NCBI GenBank assembly: GCA_002914845.1
Contig: JXTC01000415.1
Location: 1 to 64,000, forward strand
Source of the DNA: Trema orientale
Lineage: Eukaryota > Streptophyta > Magnoliopsida > Rosales > Cannabaceae
Length of the DNA stretch: 64,000 nt
Reading direction: 5' to 3'
This document shows, piece by piece, positions 47,286-58,628 of the stretch (the first letter of the stretch is position 1; each line of letters opens with the position of its first letter). The notes below the pieces were generated by a model. That model did not search any database and was not told the origin of the DNA. It saw nothing but the letters and a program-made list of their open reading frames with translations. The position numbers were made by a program, and so were the translations under genes.

Positions 47286-48279
47286 CTTTAATTATGAACT
47301 TCAATGTGCATCCAATATGAGAATTGAGTTTTCCTCTATGGATGGAAGATTTCTTTTTTCTCTTTCAACTTTGAAGTTTCAGTTCATAATTGCTAGTGCT
47401 ATGGTGATAATTCTTTCAAAATTATGGCAAGTCAAAGTATTGCTTTTAGAAATAGAAGTATTGTTTACTGCAAAGCTATCATCCATGCCCATTTAGTCCT
47501 TGCTAGTTTTTTTTGCACATACTGTCTTTCATACTTAGTTTTTTCATCTTGGTTCTACTTTTGCCCTCAGTTTATAGATTAAAGTTTCTTCTGACATTTT
47601 CCAAAACCTTAATTTGCTAGTTGTAGTTACATTCTTTTAAAATGTTACTTTCTACCAGACAATATAATTTGAACGAAATACAAAGCTTTGGATTTAAGAC
47701 TGATTAGGAGCCTTTTTGAATATCAAATGTTCATCGTGTTCTTCCTTCGCCCATGCCCATGTTTATGTGGATTGTTATCTTCTCAAATCTGACGTCTCAA
47801 TGAAGTTTGGATGACCATGAAGTACAATGAATTCAGTTTGCCACAAATGTGAAATATAATAATTAGAATGGAGAGATGACTGGTGATGTTGAATCCTTGG
47901 TATCAATACAGGTATCTAAATCTAAGGTGCAAACTAGTATGCATGTGCCTAATTTAAGTGTAAAGAAGGAAGATACATATGGAAGTTTGAATAAAAAACA
48001 AGTTTTAGGATCTGAGAATTGTGATACATGTGATAATGTGTGCAAGAAAATGAAGATAAATTGGATCTCAATAAGGCGATCAGATGTTGCGTTAAAAAGT
48101 ATGTTGAATTGGCACTTTGGAATAATGCGAGAAACTTATTCTACTAATTGGAAAGTTTATAGGTGGTGTAATTTTAGTTATTATAAATTATAAGCCCTTT
48201 AGAGAGTAGTAGCTTTATGTATCTTAATGACGTTGTAGATATGACAAATTATCATTCGTTTTTATGAGTCCAATTATCT

Positions 48280-48767
48280 GCGATGGCACCTTGTAGAATA
48301 TAGGGATAGGTAGTAACTATTTAGCTTTGTGTTACTTCTTTATCTTAACACTTTAAAGGTTTTTAGTAGGATAAGACTAGGTGAAAAATTGGTTTTACAT
48401 AGCAATAACCCAATAAAAGATTGGGGTAGTACGAGCTTATGTGTTATCTATGGTTGGTAATTTCCAAAAGTAATTGAGTATAATGTTTGATAATTAATTT
48501 AATAGGATTATCTAGTGGTATTGAATGATCTTTTAACCTATCTTATTTATTGTTTTTGTTATTTGCATGTATTTTCTGTTTTGTTAATTTTATTTCATTA
48601 TTATAAAAAAACCCATAAAAATAATAGGATTGATAATTTAGCGATTAAACTAATTTCTTGTGGGATCGACCATTCTTGCCACTATACTAGGTAATACTAG
48701 GCCTTGCCAGATTAGTGTTTAAGAGGAATATAAATTTTAACGTGATTGTGGTGATAACTGCAGACAA
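48280..48767 (+). repeat. Probable LTR 3' part of a decayed Ty3/gypsy element
   Basis: AT-rich DNA ends in TAACTGCAGACA just before the primer-binding site at 48772. The word GTGGGATCGACC near 48660 is of a kind common in LTRs of this group. The 5' limit is not visible and the start given here is arbitrary. Confidence 0.35.
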
Positions 48768-48771
48768 ATTT

Positions 48772-48789
48772 TGGCGTCATTACCGGGGA
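48772..48789 (+). promoter_or_regulatory. Degenerate tRNA-Asp primer-binding site
   Basis: TGGCGTCATTACCGGGGA matches the complement of the plant tRNA-Asp 3' end (TGGCGCCGTTGCCGGGGA) at 15 of 18 positions. All three differences are C-to-T or G-to-A changes. tRNA-Asp priming is used by Athila/Tat-type Ty3/gypsy retrotransposons. Confidence 0.7.
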
Positions 48790-50000
48790 ATTGCTCTATA
48801 GTTTCCTTATTATTAGTTCTATTTATTTTATTTTGTTTTTAATTTTCCTTTTATTTTTAGTATCTTTTATTTTCTTTTTCATTTTTATTATTCAAAGTAC
48901 CTTATCATGTTCAATGAATAGGTACAATTTAATTACGCCTAACGAGACTCGATACCTTTACACAATACTTAGTGAAGACTTGAAAATAGTCAATGAAAGT
49001 CCCCATATAAAAGGATGAATGAGACAAGAACACCATCTCATATTGAGCAGCAATAAGCTAACCTCACACCACTTGTTCAACATATGGCTATAGGTAAAAT
49101 TCAATAATCAATCACATATGGCCTATACGATATGATTAGCTATCCAACCAATAATTAGCCATCCAACCAAAATGTGTCCAACTCTCAGATGAGACTATTA
49201 TCAATAAGTACATATCAATGGAGAAATTTATAGGCAGTAAGCATTCCAATCATCATTTAACTTTTCTTCCAACATGTATACTGTTGCACCTACTATTGCC
49301 TACAATTACTATCCATTTTTCGTTAATCAACATATCAATAATTTACTCCACAATATTTAATTTCATCATTGGATGACATAGTCTAGACTTTGGCTATCAA
49401 CACTCTAAATCGCCAATAGCAAGTGATGACATCTATAATGACATTAGAGACTTAAGTTGCCCAATTGTCTACTGATATAAAACAATTGAAAGAGCGAAAT
49501 TCTCAACTAGTGATAATTCAAATAAAGTATGTTGAAGATGTGGCTTTGAGCAGTGTAAAAAATTGAAAGAAATACTTAGAAGATCAATGAAGTCTATGGA
49601 TGAGCTACATGCACAAAAAAATGTTCCAATATAAGAAGATGAAGCCATAGCTCCTATGGAAACTTTAGCACCTATAAAGTAGGAATTGGGATATTGGTGG
49701 GAAAATGATGATAATGAAGGAGAAGCACAAGGATCACTAGAGGATGAACAAAACCAGTGTTACCATTGATTTGAGCTCATCAATGTTGACACTATCTCAA
49801 CCATCTCCAATCGACCCATATTTTTCATCTACACCACCATCACCATATGTCGCCATCTATGATTTTGAGCTGAAAGCGTTGTTCTCCTACCAAGCATATC
49901 CTTTAAAGTGAAGTCGAATTGGTGCGATGAGCTTGAATTTTTCCAGTCTTGCCAAGCTTGAGGGTATTTATAACTCTGTAACACTTTTCCTGAAGTTTAA
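48790..50000 (+). mobile_element. Decayed gag-like region of a Ty3/gypsy retrotransposon
   Basis: It lies directly downstream of the primer-binding site. With stops and shifts one can read MTLET, stop, VAQLSTDIKQLKERNSQ near 49430-49510, which resembles the LE-x-Q-(I/V)-x-QLA motif at the end of Athila-type gag. Acidic and proline-rich text follows. No protease, RT or integrase was found. It is a short non-functional relic. Confidence 0.45.
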
Positions 50001-51020
50001 CCCTATAATATACAAAATAAGATAGCTACTAAGTTTATTGTATATTTTGATAGTGGCAAGTGCAATGTTTTGTATACTTATGATGTTTTCTTGAAATTTT
50101 GTCCTTTTGAATATATATATATATATAAACAACTCTGTTTGCTAATAGTTTAATGAATGCTTTAGTATAACCTTATCGATGAAAGTTCACATTGCAATGT
50201 TAAAGAATAGATCAAGTAGCCAGAGCTATTCTCTATAAGAGGTTTCTATATGGGGAAAAGTGTGATTGCCAATTACTTTAGTAAACTAGAGTTTTCGGAT
50301 TATTTTGAGAGTTGGTGTTTTATATGAGTTGAGAATTAGTTAAATTGTTTAGGGTGCTGATTTGGGTTTAGATTAATTTGGCTAATGATAAGCAAGAAGA
50401 TTATAATGGTTAATAATGAGTTAGGTAAGATTATTATATGTGAATTCAGCACGAGCCCTAGAATGTTTCTTCATAAGGCTCAAGTATGAAAATAGAGAAG
50501 GCCTCATATTCAGGTTTTATTTGAATAATCCTTTTATATGTTTGGTATTTGAATGCTTAGTGGATCTTCAATTGAAAATACATATGTTGTATTTTATGTT
50601 TTATATATTGTTCTTGAATGCTCTATATGATATAAGTATTATGGTTAAACTTGTAGTTCTTGAGACTATCCTAAGTCATTAAATGGCTTGATAGCCATAC
50701 TTTTTACTCAATGAATGATGAATTTTTTTTTTGTTGGAGAATCAGAAAACTCTATTTTTTGTTGTTGTAGTGAAACAATTCAAGATTGATTATTTACTAT
50801 TCTTCAGTCTTTGTCCTGATTGAACCGCTGATCCAAGTAGCTTTCATGAGAGCTATCTTGTCATTGAGATGAGAAGTGGTCTGCTACCAAGTGGATTCAT
50901 GTTAGAAACTTTGACAAGCCAGTGAAGCAATATGATAGTGGTGAGTGCACTACATGAGAATGCAAACTGCATTTAAGATAAATCATGACTGATGAATCAA
51001 ATATTGGGGCGATAAGTGTA
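50000..51020. other. Intergenic DNA, no gene seen
   Basis: AT-rich, with a short TA microsatellite near 50114-50127. The only notable open frame (50440-50682) has no recognisable domain. Confidence 0.4.
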
Positions 51021-51026
51021 GCATCG

Positions 51027-51175
51027 AGAATTAGTTTGAGTACTATTAGAGGCGGCATGATGATGTAGTGGCAAGCTGAGTCTTCACCGATTAGGGATTG
51101 TCATAGAGGTGGTTTGCGCAGCGTTGAAAACTGCACAATGATATAGTGGCAGGCTGGGTCGTTACTGTTAGATGC
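51027..51175 (+). repeat. LTR-like start with GTAGTGGCAAGCTG boxes
   Basis: TGTAGCATCGAGAATTAGTT is followed by GAGGCGGCATGATGATGTAG-TGGCAAGCTGAGTC; a second box, ACTGCACAATGATATAG-TGGCAGGCTGGGTC, follows near 51133. A third copy occurs at 55879-55955 after GGGATGTTACA. TGTARCATC at the start and GGGATGTTACA at the end are typical gypsy LTR termini. Confidence 0.4.
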
Positions 51176-51179
51176 CAAA

Positions 51180-54100
51180 AAATCTTTATTATTTTTGGAA
51201 TTTATTGAATATTTTGGATATTTAATAAAATGATATTTCATGCATATTATTTGTTATAATGTTATGATTATTATACAATAGTAAATGTGAAAAGATTTCA
51301 TGATTTATTTATTAGTGAAATATTTTAATATAGTTGTCTATTGAAGTTATGACATATTTTACTTATTTAAATCAAATAAAGTTGTTTACAACTAATAAGA
51401 AAAGGTAAACACTTATCTTGGATAGTGTTCTAAAGATTCTATACATTTATAATGTGTCTTAGTCTATATTAGTATGACCATATACAAAAAGTCTAGATAT
51501 CTAAAAACATTGAATAAGAACCATGTGAAATATATTTTTATAATAAGTATTACTGACAAGAATATATTTTTACAAAGTTGATAATTAATGCATATCTTTA
51601 TTAATCCTAAAATAAGTGATGAACTCATGTTCATAACTTGTATTATTTGATATTTTAAAAGTTACGGATTCAGAAATTGACGATTCAGACCTTGTCATTT
51701 TTGTAATGCATTATTATTGATATTGGGAACATATGCTTATAGATATAGAAACTATAACTCTATTGTTATGGAGAATTGAATGCCGTCCTGAGGAGTTATA
51801 AGAGCTTGAATAATTTAAACCTTAGCTAAGTAATTAATACAATTAGTTATTTTATTAATTGAAGACTTTCTGTAAATCTAGCTTTCCATTAGATATAGTT
51901 TTGTATTAAGAAATTGAAAGATATAATTGAAGGGAAAAAATAGTAATTTTACCTAGCTCCAGTTATTGGTATACATGTGGGGATACACATGCAAATGTTA
52001 ATTATCTAATGGATATTATTCTAATTATTAAGTATCTTGTGGTATTTATTTAATTAAAGAGTGCAGTTTGGACTTTTAGTGGAACAATAACTAATGGTAT
52101 AAGTCCGCTTGTATTAAGAGTTAGAATATGATTTTTGTCTACTAGAGCTTGAATTGAATAAGTCCATTTGCGTCTCCAACCTACACCAACATCTTGGGCT
52201 GTATGTGATCAATACAATTGAGCTCAAAAGGTATTCTGGATAGTTAGACACAAAGTAGAAAATATTGAATTGAAGTAATAAGCTACTTGGGCCCAACCAC
52301 ACTGCTCTATAGAGTAATAATATTCAGCTAGCCTATCACCTAAGGCTTGCCAAATTTCACCTTAAAGGGGAGTTTATAAAAGACTCCTTCCCCTCCTTGT
52401 ATGAGTATAATTTTCAGTTGATGACAATACTAGTTTGGCGGCTACCTCAGAAAAGTGAGAGAGAGATTCTTGAAGCTACTTAGAGTTTTTGGATTCTTAC
52501 TTGAAAGTTGATCAAGATCGAAATACCCACACACCTCTACTTTTTCAAGCACTCTGCTTAGGAAGGAAGACTATTTGGTTGAGGTATAATATCTTGTATA
52601 TATTTATACCATAACAAAGATCCATAAATATTTTTATCAAATAACTAAATCCTGGAAAATTTTTATTCTCTAAGCTTTTGCTTATCTATAATTTTGTTAC
52701 ATTTTTTGTAAAATTTAACCAATAGTCACCACTTGGTGATTTTCTTATAGGTAGTTTTGTAGTACTCAAGATTCTCACATTTATAATAAGCCAATAATGA
52801 ACATGTTCCTATGATAGATTAGATTCTCACATGTATAATAAGCCAATAATGAACATGTTCCTATAACAGATTAGGCATCAAGAAGTAATTAATAGTAATT
52901 TTATAACAATATGCTCATTTCTTATGTTACATATTTTTAGACTTATATTATTGTACTAATATTGTCAAAGTGTCCTTGTGTAGTGTAAAGGCTCAGTAGC
53001 CTAAAATTGATAGCTCGATGTGCTAAAAGAGAAAAGAAAATACTTATAAATATAATATTTATAATTATGAGAAATATTAACGAAGTGATTTTTTTAGATC
53101 AAACTAGTTATTTATTGCTTTAAATTACTTTACCTTGATTTAGCAACAAAAATATATTATTTTGTTCTCAATCTGTAATTGTTTGTTTAAAATATTTCAC
53201 AGAGTTAAAATGAGTCTTTGTACCTTATCAGGCTTATAAATTGGTTTTATCTCATTATTATGAGCTTGTGTTCGTGCATTAGTCAAACTTGGAGATGACA
53301 TAACATCAGGCTTAGTGGTATGTAGACACCTAAAAAGAAATATAAAATTCTCATATTAGTCCTTTAACCACCTTAGTGATAGCATAACATTTTATATATT
53401 ATATATATATAAATATCCATAAGTAAAAGTCTCCATTAGACTTTCTCCTTCACAACCTTATTTCCAAATTGTATAGATAAAAAACTCAATTGTGTATGTA
53501 TATATATAGGGCATTAATCTAACAGGTATTTCCTTTTTTACCTATCTATAGGTATTGTTTTACCCAATTAAAAATTGTTATGCATGTTTTTTATGGTAAA
53601 AGGTGGAGAGAGAAAAACATTAAAAAATAGATATTTATTTTTATTATTTTTTTTCGAACTACTCAAATTATAGTAGTCGTTATATAATAATCTAACGGCT
53701 AAAAAAATACTTATGAATAGGAAAAAAAAATATCTATTAGATTGGGAACTATATATATATATATATTACATTTCACACCTTCTAAGTAATAGAAAGTGAG
53801 TTTGACACCTAGAACTTTTCTTATGATACTAGTAATCATGGAGAATCTAAGGTAAGTGTCTTTTGTATAATTTTATCTTCCTAGTTTCCTTATTATAGCT
53901 TATTAATCCATAGACATATGATTGTATTTTGGTCTTAAAACTTGTCTTAGGCATAAAAAAATAATCGGAGAGGTAAATAGAATTATAGGCTCCAAGAAGA
54001 GTTTTAGCAAAGTTTCCAGATAAAACTGATTTAGTGAACTTTTCTTATCCATTTTTATTTGATAGGAATTTATTTGATGATATTGTTAATGTACTAAATG

Positions 54101-54950
54101 GTTTATTTACATGCTATTTGACTATTGAGGTTTTAATTGATATGACTGAGCCTATAGATAGTTTTGTCCATTTTGAATCCTTTCATGTTTTGAATATATC
54201 ATTAAGTTCAATTCTTTATTTTAAGCACTTTGAAGATAATTATATGTTTTATAAATTGTTAAAGCTATGGGAGTATTTATCTACTTGTTAGACATAAGTG
54301 AAAAGTTATTAGAACTAGATTTGTCTAACTTATTTCCTATTATGTTCTCTTGAGCCTACGATACTTGGAATTTTTGTAGATTTGGATATTTTATATACTT
54401 TTTCAGTTTGAAAATGTTTTATAAATAGGGAGATGCTACACAAATATTTTCAAAATATGGTGGCACCATTTAGAGACAAAGTCGGACTAATATTTTTTTT
54501 TTTTAAAAAAAAAGCCACTTTGGGGTCACTTATATGCTTATGAAAATTACTTTATTTTGATTATTCCAATTTGGCTTGAAATATAAACTAATGACTATTA
54601 AGCACATTATAGTCTTAAGTTTCCTTGATATGTGTCTTAAATCTAAAATGAGTTATTTTATGATGAAATTAGAAGAGATATGTAATTATTGTAATTTCAG
54701 TCATGTTTGGACAAGTTTATGCGTTTTGCACGTAAAATGAACATCCTAAATTAGAGTAATTCATGACAGATGATTAGCACACTAAGCTCTAGAGGCTATT
54801 GACATTTTCCACTAACTACTTTTATTTGAGAATGAGGAAAGAAAAGATATATTTTAACTGGATCACAAGAGCAGTAGTAAATACAAGATGCTTTCCTATA
54901 TATTTATGTATATTATATCAATATATGGTTGTTGTAAAGTTCATGAAAGA
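51180..54950. other. Intergenic AT-rich DNA, possible old LTR-retrotransposon matter
   Basis: No coding domain was recognised on either strand. The 52-bp duplication at 52769 and TA-rich stretches near 53390-53410 and 53750-53770 are the only notable structures. Confidence 0.35.
52769..52873 (+). repeat. 52-bp tandem duplication
   Basis: AGATTCTCACATTTATAATA followed by AGCCAATAATGAACATGTTC occurs at about 52769 and again at 52821 with a few substitutions. Confidence 0.85.
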
Positions 54951-55049
54951 CATGAGCATGGCAAGATTATTTAAGCACGATTTTCAAAAAAGGTAAGCTT
55001 TTCATGCATCGGATTCAAACTAGTACCATTGTATTTATTTTACAAGATA

Positions 55050-55265
55050 TGTTTAAGTGCATTATTTAGTCTGTCTGTGTTGGGTAAGTATAATTTGTAG
55101 AGGCGTCCTTCCTGTACAGATGGGTACGACCTACTGACTACAGGGACTGAGCATTGTATTATGAGATTTATTAGGTGCATTATGTGTTTGGTAGGTATAG
55201 TTTACTTTAGTAATGTGATTCCTTCCCGCATAGATGGGCACCGCCTACCTACTGCCGTGACTTTA
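55050..55265 (+). repeat. Two diverged LTR-type units of about 125 bp
   Basis: GTGCATTATTTAGTC through GACCTACTGACTACAGGGAC is followed by a related unit GTGCATTATGTGTTTG through GCCTACCTACTGCCGTGAC. Both contain CCTTCC-x-ACAGATGGG/GCATAGATGGG. This fits the internal repeats of gypsy-type LTRs. Confidence 0.45.
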
Positions 55266-55289
55266 TAGTATACTCAAGGGCCCCCATAA

Positions 55290-55605
55290 AGAATATTTTA
55301 AAAGAAAATGTATAAAAATAAAAGGTTTATAAAAAAGCAAAGATTACAATGAGAATTTGAAAAAACTCTATGCATAAAGCACGTTCACGAAAATGCATGA
55401 TTTTTATTTATTAAGCATTAGCTCATTTTAATTCTTATGAAGAATGTTTTCAAAAAACAATGCATAAAAATGAAAAGTTTATAAAGAAGAAAGGTTACAA
55501 TAGAAATTTGAAAGAACTCTATGCATAAAGTACGTTCACGAAAATGCATGATCTTTACTGACTGAGCATTAGCTCATTTTAATTCTTATAATGCAGATGA
55601 GGAGA
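55290..55605 (+). repeat. About 150-bp tandem duplication, LTR-like
   Basis: AACTCTATGCATAAAG followed by CACGTTCACGAAAATGCATG (first copy) or TACGTTCACGAAAATGCATG (second copy), then GCATTAGCTCATTTTAATTC, occurs near 55365-55430 and 55507-55590, with further similarity upstream of each. The phrase TAGCTCA then GCAGATGAGGAGAC is common in gypsy LTRs. Confidence 0.6.
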
Positions 55606-55878
55606 CTAATGATATACAGATGTAGACGAGCTTGACTTGTGAGTGACTTTTTGTATTTCAATATTTTGGTATGATGTAAACATTTATGTTGATAGCAAAA
55701 TAAACTGATAAAAAGTACATTTTATAAAGACACTTTGAGAAAGTAATGACATGCAGTTTCTTTTATTTTAAAGTTTTAGAAAGTTTAAATTTGCCCACTT
55801 TTTTATAAAACTAAAATTATTGTTTATGAAAAATTATACCTCATAGTTAACCATATATAGTAATATAGATAAACTAAG

Positions 55879-55960
55879 GGATGTTACAAGTTTGAGCAGC
55901 ATTGGAGGCAGCACAGTGATGTAGTGGCAAACTGGGTCATCACCACTTATAGATTTTTAT
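55879..55960 (+). repeat. Third copy of the GTAGTGGCAAACTG box after an LTR-like end
   Basis: GGGATGTTACA is followed by GGAGGCAGCACAGTGATGTA and GTGGCAAACTGGGTCATC, matching the 51027 region. Confidence 0.45.
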
Positions 55961-56689
55961 AGAAATAAGAATAAAAAAATATGATTTTGGGAGAAAAAAT
56001 ATTGAAAGTACGAGAAATCAAATGATTATTAAAGAAACCTAATTTCAAGAATGCCTTGAATATGACATTGTATGTAATAATGTTCTATTACATAAATTTA
56101 ATCTATTAGATTTTGGCATTGTTCTATATGGGTTTAAATTAATGTGAAGTTTCGTTAAATAATAATAATCGTAGTTCAAAACCTTATGTAAAGAGCGAGA
56201 AAACTCAATAGTTATCGAAGAAGAAACAGAATTCTAAAAAAGTCTAGAAATATGATATTTTAATATTTTGACATTATACAAAACAATATTCTATTGAATA
56301 ATTTTAATCCACTAAATAACATTATGCTTACTAAATTTAAATTAATATTAAATTTTAATCACTTGGGATCTCAGTCTTCCCAATGTATTATTTTGTAGCT
56401 CATTGTTTATTTTGTATTATATTATTTGGCTCTGAACCTAGCTGTTTTGTAATATTAAGGCTTTTTTATAACCTCTGGTAAAATAATATGTGAAATAAGT
56501 TGAGCTCATGTTCCGTATAGAAAGAGTATTAGGTAGAATTTGGACCCCCAAATATCCAATTTCTCCCCTTTTATGCCCATCAAAATAAATATGTACCAAA
56601 AATTAATATTCAAAAATCTATTATTTTGTCAAATTATACTTAGTGGAATAAGTTAACGTGAAATTTCAGATAATTCGTATTTTTCTAAA

Positions 56690-56945
56690 TATATATTTCA
56701 AAATGGTACTTTCCAAAATAAACTTTTAGAAGTTATCATTTTCAATGAAATCTTTGGATTTTAATGGGGAAAAAGATCATATATAAAAATTAATATAAAA
56801 AAATACTAATTCTAAAAGTTGCTTTAGAAAATACCATTTTTAATATTTGTTTAGAACAATAACATTTATGAAATTACCACTTTCAAAAATTGATTTAGAG
56901 AAATACTACTTTTAAAAGTTCATTTAGAAAATGTCACTTTTCGAA
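56690..56945. repeat. TTTAGAAAAATACCA-type minirepeat, third locus
   Basis: Diverged copies such as CTTTAGAAAATACCATTTTT, GTTTAGAACAATAACATTT, GATTTAGAGAAATACTAC and CATTTAGAAAATGTCACTTT recur every 30-35 bp. Confidence 0.5.
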
Positions 56946-57486
56946 TGAATGAAGTAAATGTGAAAGAAAATGAAGATAGAGAAATTAAGAAGATTGGATG
57001 TGAGGAGAGTGAGTATTCTATAATACTATATTACAACATGAATTCAACAAAATCTAAGTTAATTTAAAAATTCACTAATTAGTACCAAATTAACCAGTTG
57101 TAATCTAACTTGAACATATAATACTATAGAATATTTTTCTATTAAGTACTTTAGTCCATTGAAAGTCAAGTTATCTTTTGTTGTATTAAATTAATATGAA
57201 TTTTTACTAATTAATGAAAATTTAACCAAACGTAGTTTAAGTTGAATATGTGATAGTATGTAATAATGTTTACACAAGGATAATTTAGTAAATTAAATTT
57301 CTCGTCAATTAATTCTTTTTTCTTCCCTCTTTCCTTCTAATTTGGAGAGAAAAATTTTTATAGGGCCTATATGTTGTTTTTCTCTCCTATTTTCCTTTCT
57401 CCTCTATTTTCTCTCCTACCGAACAATTCTATTTTTCATTTTCCCTCCAACTCTTTCCTTCCTCTCACTTTTCCCTCTTAGCCTTA

Positions 57487-57914
57487 GGCTATGTTTGGTA
57501 GGAAGGAAAAGGGAGAGGAAAGAAAAATTTTAATGGAAAAGTAGAGGGAAATAAATTTTTGGGTTGTTTGGTAGAAGAGAAAAGGGAAGAGAAGAGAAAA
57601 AGGGAGGGAAAAAGGGAAGGAAAAAAGTGGTGGGACCCACTCAAATATTTTCTTCCCAAAAATGGAGAGAAAAAGGCGAGGAAAATTTTTTTACTCATAT
57701 TTTAAAATGAATTTACCAAACTAACCTTGTATACTACTTTTAAAATTTAAATAAAAAGGGCAAAACAGTCATTTTAAAATATACTAGTTTTCTTTCTTTC
57801 CTACATGCCAAACAACAATGGAGGAAAGACATTTTCTTTTCCATCCTACATATTTTCTTTCCCTCCCAATTTTTTCTTCCCTCTTACTTTCTTTCCCCTC
57901 TACCAAACATAGCC
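57487..57914. mobile_element. Tourist/PIF-like MITE, 428 bp, TTA target duplication
   Basis: Ends GGCTATGTTTGGTAG are perfect 15-bp inverted repeats. TTA flanks both sides (57484-57486 and 57915-57917). The arms are purine-rich on one side and pyrimidine-rich on the other (GGAAGGAAAAGGGAGAGG and its complement), so it can fold back. Its relative is at 23514-23921. It ends about 130 bp upstream of the putative TATA box of the U-box gene. Confidence 0.85.
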
Positions 57915-58041
57915 TTAAACATAAACCGAGTTCGGGTTAAAGTAATCGGGTCTAGCTTTTGGTCAATCGTGTGTTATGCGGTCTACGTTAGGCAACTGAC
58001 TATATGCCTATCTAAACAATTGGTTTGAAATCAGAGAGCGC

Positions 58042-58050
58042 ATATAAAAA
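58042..58050 (+). promoter_or_regulatory. Probable TATA box of the U-box gene
   Basis: GCATATAAAAAATATATT lies about 400 bp upstream of the ATG. About 55 nt further on comes a pyrimidine-rich CTCTGTCTCTGTCTCTGTCT run (about 58101-58150), as often found in plant core promoters and 5' UTRs. Confidence 0.4.
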
Positions 58051-58100
58051 ATATATTAAATTATTTGTTTTTATTTTGTTTATTTTTTTAATAAGTAACA

Positions 58101-58130
58101 GTTTCTCTGTCTCTGTCTCTGTCTCTATCT
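58101..58130 (+). repeat. TCTCTG hexamer repeat in the 5' region of the U-box gene
   Basis: Four to five TCTCTG units followed by more CT-rich sequence. It may serve as a Y-patch-like promoter or leader element. Confidence 0.6.
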
Positions 58131-58167
58131 TTGTCTTCCTCCTCTCCAGATCAAACGGACAGCACAA

Positions 58168-58176
58168 AAACCCTAA
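58168..58176 (+). promoter_or_regulatory. Telo-box AAACCCTAA in the 5' region of the U-box gene
   Basis: An exact match, same 9-mer as at 4534 in the kinase gene. A regulatory role is inferred. Confidence 0.4.
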
Positions 58177-58348
58177 ACAAAACCTCATAAACAAATCTAT
58201 TACTTATTTATTTTGGTTTTATTTTTAAAAGCAGGACGAATTTCCGTTTGCTATTCTCTTTAACCCATATCTCACCGGAAAACAAACTAAACCCCCAAAG
58301 CTTCTAAAACAATCCCAAAAAAAAAAAAAAAAAATCGTGTAGAATAGA

Positions 58349-58372
58349 ATGGTTGAATTTGAAAATAGTTAA
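58349..58372 (+). promoter_or_regulatory. Short upstream ORF (7 codons) in the probable 5' UTR
   Basis: ATG GTT GAA TTT GAA AAT AGT TAA lies 69 nt before the main start. Whether it is in the transcript depends on the true transcription start. Confidence 0.35.
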
Positions 58373-58433
58373 AGATAGGATTAAGAGGAAAAGAAAAAGA
58401 AAGAAGAAGAAGAAATCATTCTGACATTTCAGA

Positions 58434-58628
58434 ATGATTGATGGTTGTCATGCTCATGATGCAGCAGCAGCAGCAGCAGCAGGAGGCCTCCTCTGCACTC
58501 GCGTCGCACCCTATCAATCCCACTTCCACCGCCACCGCCACCACTGCCACTACCACTTGTGCCACCACCAACAACAACAACAACAACAGCAGCAGCAGCA
58601 ACAACCACAACAATTCCGTCTCCCTTAG
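58434..58628 (+). promoter_or_regulatory. Overlapping out-of-frame upstream ORF, 64 codons
   Basis: An ATG with A at -3 (AGAATGA) opens 7 nt before the main ATG in another frame and runs through the polyglutamine-coding repeat, giving an Ala run. If used, it would reduce translation of the main frame; downstream Met codons at 58450, 58456 and 58459 could allow leaky scanning. No family match is seen for its product. Confidence 0.35.

Noticed and set aside
47876..48193. 105-codon open frame with a Cys-x2-Cys-like segment
   Set aside because: No recognisable family, atypical composition, and located beside LTR debris. It is probably a chance frame or a piece of a retrotransposon.
48791..49018. 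75-codon hydrophobic open frame after the primer-binding site
   Set aside because: The Leu/Phe/Ile run comes from T-rich leader DNA. The gag-like text appears further downstream in broken frames.
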